From Prosthecobacter gellanilyticus (GTDB lineage Bacteria > Verrucomicrobiota > Verrucomicrobiia > Verrucomicrobiales > Verrucomicrobiaceae): a stretch of DNA of 64,000 bases. A model generated the notes under the pieces. That model had not been told where the DNA came from. It made no database searches and saw only the letters and a list, made by a program, of their open reading frames with translations. This document shows, one piece after another, positions 61,463 to 64,000 of this stretch (the stretch's first letter is position 1; every line of letters begins with the position of its first letter). Position numbers and translations under genes: made by a program. The stretch is from NCBI RefSeq assembly GCF_007992435.1, contig NZ_BKAG01000001.1, positions 1-64,000 of the forward strand, read 5' to 3'.

Positions 61463-62635
61463 ATGTGGCAAGGCCTCCTCAACAAAGCTTTCAAAGCCCG
61501 CGAAAAAATCGCCCTGAACCTCAACCCCTCGGATGAGGAAAAGCCGTTCCTGGATCACCTGGATGATCTGCGGACGATGCTCATGCGGATGATCACCACG
61601 CTGCTGGTCTCCACCATCGGCACCTTCATCTTCTACAAGGAGTTGTTCCGCATCATCCTGTACCCACTCGTGCTGGCTGGTTTCGCGCCGACGATCGAGG
61701 ATGCCCAAGGCCTGCTGATCAACACGGACATCGCCGGTCCCTTCATGATGGCGGTGAACGTGGCCCTCATCGCCGGGGTCATCATTGCCTTCCCACTTCT
61801 CTTCATCTTCCTGCTGCAGTTCGTGCTGCCGGGCCTGCATAACAAAGAGAAGAAACTGCTCTTCCCCGCCATCGCTGTGGGCACCGGCCTCTTTGTGGGC
61901 GGCTGCCTCTTTGCGTATTGGATGGTGCTTCCGCGCGCCCTCATCTTCTTCGCCGAGTTCGCCGGCACCATGGGTGCGAAGCAGATGTGGGAGATCGGTG
62001 CCTATGTCACTTTCACCACGCGGTTCATCCTGGTCTTCGGCATCGCCTTTGAACTGCCGGTGGTGGTCATGGCGCTGGTGAAGCTGGACATCCTCACCTT
62101 CAAGATCATGAAGAACACCTGGCGGCATGCCTTGGTGGCCATCACGCTCTTCGCGGCGGTGATCACGCCGACTCCGGACGTGCTGACGCTCATGCTCATG
62201 TCTGGCCCGCTCTATGTGCTCTACGGCATCTGCGTGGTGATGGCCTACTTCCTGGAGAAGAAGGACCGCGAGGCCTTCCCCGAGTACTACGCGCAGCTCG
62301 AGAAGGACGAGAAGGAGCTCGAGAAGCCGCCGGAGAAAGACGAGTGGGACAACGAGAACTACAACCCATGGTTCTCCGAGGACGATCAGGACAAGGACAT
62401 CGACGACGAATACCAAAAGCCGCGTCCGTCCGCGCCTCCACCGTCCGTGGAAAAGGCCTCGAACATCGTCCCAATGAGCGATGAGCCTGTGCAGGAGGAA
62501 CAAGGTGAAGACCAGGGTTCCGTGATGCCGGATGAGGATGAAAAGCCTGCCGACACCTCCAAGCCTGCCTCCGAAAAGACCACCGAGGAACTCGCCCGTG
62601 AGGACGAGGAGCGCAGCGGCAATCCGCCTGCGTGA
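61463..62635 (+). CDS. tatC: Twin-arginine translocase subunit TatC with long acidic C-terminal tail
   Basis: 390 residues; the core (about 25-270) has the six helices of TatC. Family landmarks: FLDHLDDLRTMLMRM (HLxELR-like, with Glu replaced by Asp), PLLFIFLLQFVLPGLHNKEKK, FELPVVVMALVKLDIL and then ALVAITLFAAVITPTPDVLT with the conserved Pro-Thr-Pro-Asp. TatC binds the RR signal peptide in the inner membrane. Residues about 270-390 are an unusual acidic, Pro/Ser/Glu-rich tail (PPEKDEWDNENYNPWFSED...) not part of the fold. tatA/tatB are not adjacent. Several Tat substrates occur in this window (DUF3500, three DUF1501 proteins). Confidence 0.9.
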   Translation: MWQGLLNKAFKAREKIALNLNPSDEEKPFLDHLDDLRTMLMRMITTLLVSTIGTFIFYKELFRIILYPLVLAGFAPTIEDAQGLLINTDIAGPFMMAVNVALIAGVIIAFPLLFIFLLQFVLPGLHNKEKKLLFPAIAVGTGLFVGGCLFAYWMVLPRALIFFAEFAGTMGAKQMWEIGAYVTFTTRFILVFGIAFELPVVVMALVKLDILTFKIMKNTWRHALVAITLFAAVITPTPDVLTLMLMSGPLYVLYGICVVMAYFLEKKDREAFPEYYAQLEKDEKELEKPPEKDEWDNENYNPWFSEDDQDKDIDDEYQKPRPSAPPPSVEKASNIVPMSDEPVQEEQGEDQGSVMPDEDEKPADTSKPASEKTTEELAREDEERSGNPPA

Positions 62636-62656
62636 GGTGAAAACACGGCCTATTTA

Positions 62657-62736
62657 CCACGAATAGGCACTGATTAGCACTGATGACCAAGCCCTCTGGG
62701 GCTTGGTCATTTGCTTTCATCAGTGGCCATCAGCGG
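62657..62736. repeat. Palindromic 10-nt-periodic repeat array (CACTGAT family), copy 2
   Basis: Left units CACGAATAGG, CACTGATTAG, CACTGATGAC, a central GACCAAGCC/GGCTTGGTC stem, and inverted units on the right. The central stem is the same as in copy 1 (57278-57361). It follows the tatC stop and precedes the Fur gene, so terminator activity for tatC is likely. Confidence 0.8.
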
Positions 62737-62790
62737 GAGAAGGGTTTGGTTAGGGAAGACGTGGCCAATCACATCTTTCCTTGCTATCAG

Positions 62791-62820
62791 TCTCAATAAG
62801 ATCTAAGGCTGGTCTCAATA
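62791..62820 (+). promoter_or_regulatory. Direct repeat TCTCAATA before the Fur-family gene
   Basis: TCTCAATA occurs at 62791-62798 and 62813-62820, start points 22 bp apart (about two helix turns); the second ends on the A of the ATG. Fur-type boxes often contain TGAGA/TCTCA half-sites, so autoregulation is a fair guess, but the site is not the classical GATAAT array. Confidence 0.35.
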
Positions 62821-63299
62821 TGGATCCCCGAATCAAAGAGCGGCTCGAAGCCCATCTGGTCACCGCCGGCCTCCGCCGCACCAAGCAGCGTGAGGTCATC
62901 GTCGAAGCCGCTTTTGCCACGGATGACCATTTCAATGCCGAGGAACTGCTGGAAAAGACCCGCAAGCTCGACCGCACCATCTCCCGTGCCACCATCTATC
63001 GCACCCTCCAGCTTCTGGTGGAGTGCGGCCTGCTGCGTGAGGTGGACCTGGGCCGCGACCAGACCTACTACGACCCGAACTTCCTCGACAAGCCGCAGCA
63101 CAACCACCTCATCTGCCTGGACTGCGACCGCGTGGTCGAGTTTGAGGACGACAACGCCGCGCTGCTCCATGACTGCATCACCCGCCGTCTGGGCTTCCAG
63201 CCGAGCATGAAGGCCATGCGCATCGAGGCCAAGTGTGATGAGTTTGCCCGCAGCGGCTCATGCCAGTTCAAGACGGCACGCGAGGCGGCTCACGCCTGA
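62820..63299 (+). CDS. Fur-family transcriptional regulator
   Basis: Start ATG 62820 (MDPRIKERLEAHLVTAGLRR); the frame is open to 62781. 159 residues. The DNA-binding winged helix is at about 10-80 (GLRRTKQREVIVEAAF, HFNAEELLEKTRKLDRTISRATIYRTLQLLVECGLL). The C-terminal domain starts with YDPNFLDKPQHNHLICLDC, with His ligands and one CxxC (CLDC), then VVEFED. The second CxxC of many Fur proteins is replaced by CDEFARSGSC. That could be Fur, Zur or PerR; I cannot tell the metal. Confidence 0.9.
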   Translation: MDPRIKERLEAHLVTAGLRRTKQREVIVEAAFATDDHFNAEELLEKTRKLDRTISRATIYRTLQLLVECGLLREVDLGRDQTYYDPNFLDKPQHNHLICLDCDRVVEFEDDNAALLHDCITRRLGFQPSMKAMRIEAKCDEFARSGSCQFKTAREAAHA

Positions 63300-63358
63300 T
63301 CACAGGCTGTTGAGGATTCCCCTTCCCTCCCGGCGCGCTTTCCGCTAGCAAAGCGGGG

Positions 63359-64000
63359 ATGAGTGACCCCAAGGAGACCCAAAGCCCCGCCCTCGCCCAG
63401 TCCATCGGAGGCTGGCAGATCATGTTTTACGGCCTCGGCTCCATGCTCGGAGCCGGCATCTATGCGCTGATTGGCAAGGCGGCCGGAGGCCTCGGCAATG
63501 CGGTCTGGCTGGCCTTCCTCATGGCGATGATCGGAGCCATGCTCACCGGTCTCTCCTATGCCTGTGTCGGCGGACGTTATGCCAAGGCAGGCGGCGCGGC
63601 CTATGTGACCCATCGCGGGCTTGGCAGGCCACTGCTCAGCTATGTCATCGGCATCGCCGTGATGATGAGCGGACTCACCAGCATGGCCACGGGCTCGCAG
63701 GCGATCATTGACCAGATCCAGAAGCTCATGGCGTGGAACCTGGACGAGAACACCATGAAGCTGTGCAGTATCGGGGTGGTGTTTCTGGTCGGTTGCGTCA
63801 TCTACCGCGGCATCCGCGAAAGCATGTGGCTGAACATTCTTTGCACGGTCATCGAGGCCAGCGGCCTGCTCTTCATCATCGCCGTCGGTGTGAAATACTG
63901 GGGCAGTGTGAACTATCTGGAATCCCCCGGAGACACGGCCGCTGGCGGTGCGGGTTCGGGCATCACGCTGATGCTGGTCATGCAGGGCGCGGTCCTAACC
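63359..64000 (+). CDS. APC-family amino-acid permease (partial, runs off the window)
   Basis: At least 213 residues from ATG 63359, with no stop before 64000. The first helix region GWQIMFYGLGSMLGAGIYALIG carries the GxGxxxGxGI-like unwound segment of helix TM1 of the APC superfamily (LeuT fold). A second helix (VWLAFLMAMIGAMLTGLSYA), then GGRYAKAGGAAYVTHRGLGRP with the loop before helix 3, and further helices (LLSYVIGIAVMMSGLTSM; LCSIGVVFLVGCVIYRG) follow. Probably a transporter for an amino acid; the substrate is unknown. A 6-bp-stem hairpin (63336-63355) precedes the start. Confidence 0.85.
   Translation, partial: MSDPKETQSPALAQSIGGWQIMFYGLGSMLGAGIYALIGKAAGGLGNAVWLAFLMAMIGAMLTGLSYACVGGRYAKAGGAAYVTHRGLGRPLLSYVIGIAVMMSGLTSMATGSQAIIDQIQKLMAWNLDENTMKLCSIGVVFLVGCVIYRGIRESMWLNILCTVIEASGLLFIIAVGVKYWGSVNYLESPGDTAAGGAGSGITLMLVMQGAVLT

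Overview
The window looks like a chromosomal segment of a GC-rich member of the Verrucomicrobiota, close to Prosthecobacter/Verrucomicrobium. The evidence is the protein repertoire: secreted PSD1-type cytochrome proteins paired with DUF1501 proteins, DUF1800/DUF1501 pairs, an ECF sigma factor beside a receptor-like Ser/Thr kinase, very large Ig-like or Calx-beta-like secreted proteins, DUF1080 and DUF3604. I saw no rRNA, tRNA, CRISPR array, prophage or transposase.

Layout. 1-3.1 kb: TVP38-type membrane protein, a DUF3500 Tat protein and a secreted alpha/beta hydrolase. 3.2-12.2 kb: a co-directional run GntR regulator - PSD1 cytochrome protein - DUF1501 - DUF6807 - kexin-like S8 protease, with a perfect 14-bp palindrome in front of the regulator. 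12.4-16 kb: a membrane protein and a DUF3604 PHP-type protein on the minus strand. 16-20.1 kb: ECF sigma factor plus a transmembrane Ser/Thr kinase with two tandem FGE-sulfatase-type domains. 20.1-32.2 kb: a minus-strand operon of a 3185-residue DUF1800 protein, a DUF1501 protein and a small GspG-like anchored protein. 32.4-37.8 kb: FAD oxidoreductase, VapBC pair, second Ser/Thr kinase. 37.8-40 kb: two secreted minus-strand proteins. 40.2-46 kb: DUF3570 - ApbE - DUF4266 cluster followed by a large Ig-like protein. 46-49 kb: glycosyltransferase 39 and two overlapping RsuA-type pseudouridine synthases. 49.1-50.9 kb: CxxCH/toroid protein and DUF1080. 51-52.2 kb: a visibly more AT-rich island with a DUF4262 gene and a small membrane protein separated by an attC-like (integron cassette) structure. 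52.2-56.7 kb: orphan DUF1501, cupin, secreted archaemetzincin, FAD monooxygenase. 56.8-64 kb: housekeeping genes folA, a BatA/VWA protein, argH, Nudix, tatC, a Fur-family regulator and the start of an amino-acid permease.

How the genes work together (inference). Much of the segment concerns the cell envelope: Tat substrates (several twin-arginine leaders) share the window with tatC, and the GntR operon and the DUF1800/DUF1501 operon probably make surface or periplasmic machinery for polymer binding or degradation. The two kinases and the ECF factor add envelope sensing.

The least expected structures are non-coding: an attC-like recombination site between two same-strand genes, a dispersed palindrome of about 30-bp arms present twice, and several intergenic arrays with 9- or 10-nt periodicity, three of them arranged as palindromes. 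The giant DUF1800 protein also appears to carry its repeat region as an insertion inside the DUF1800 domain.
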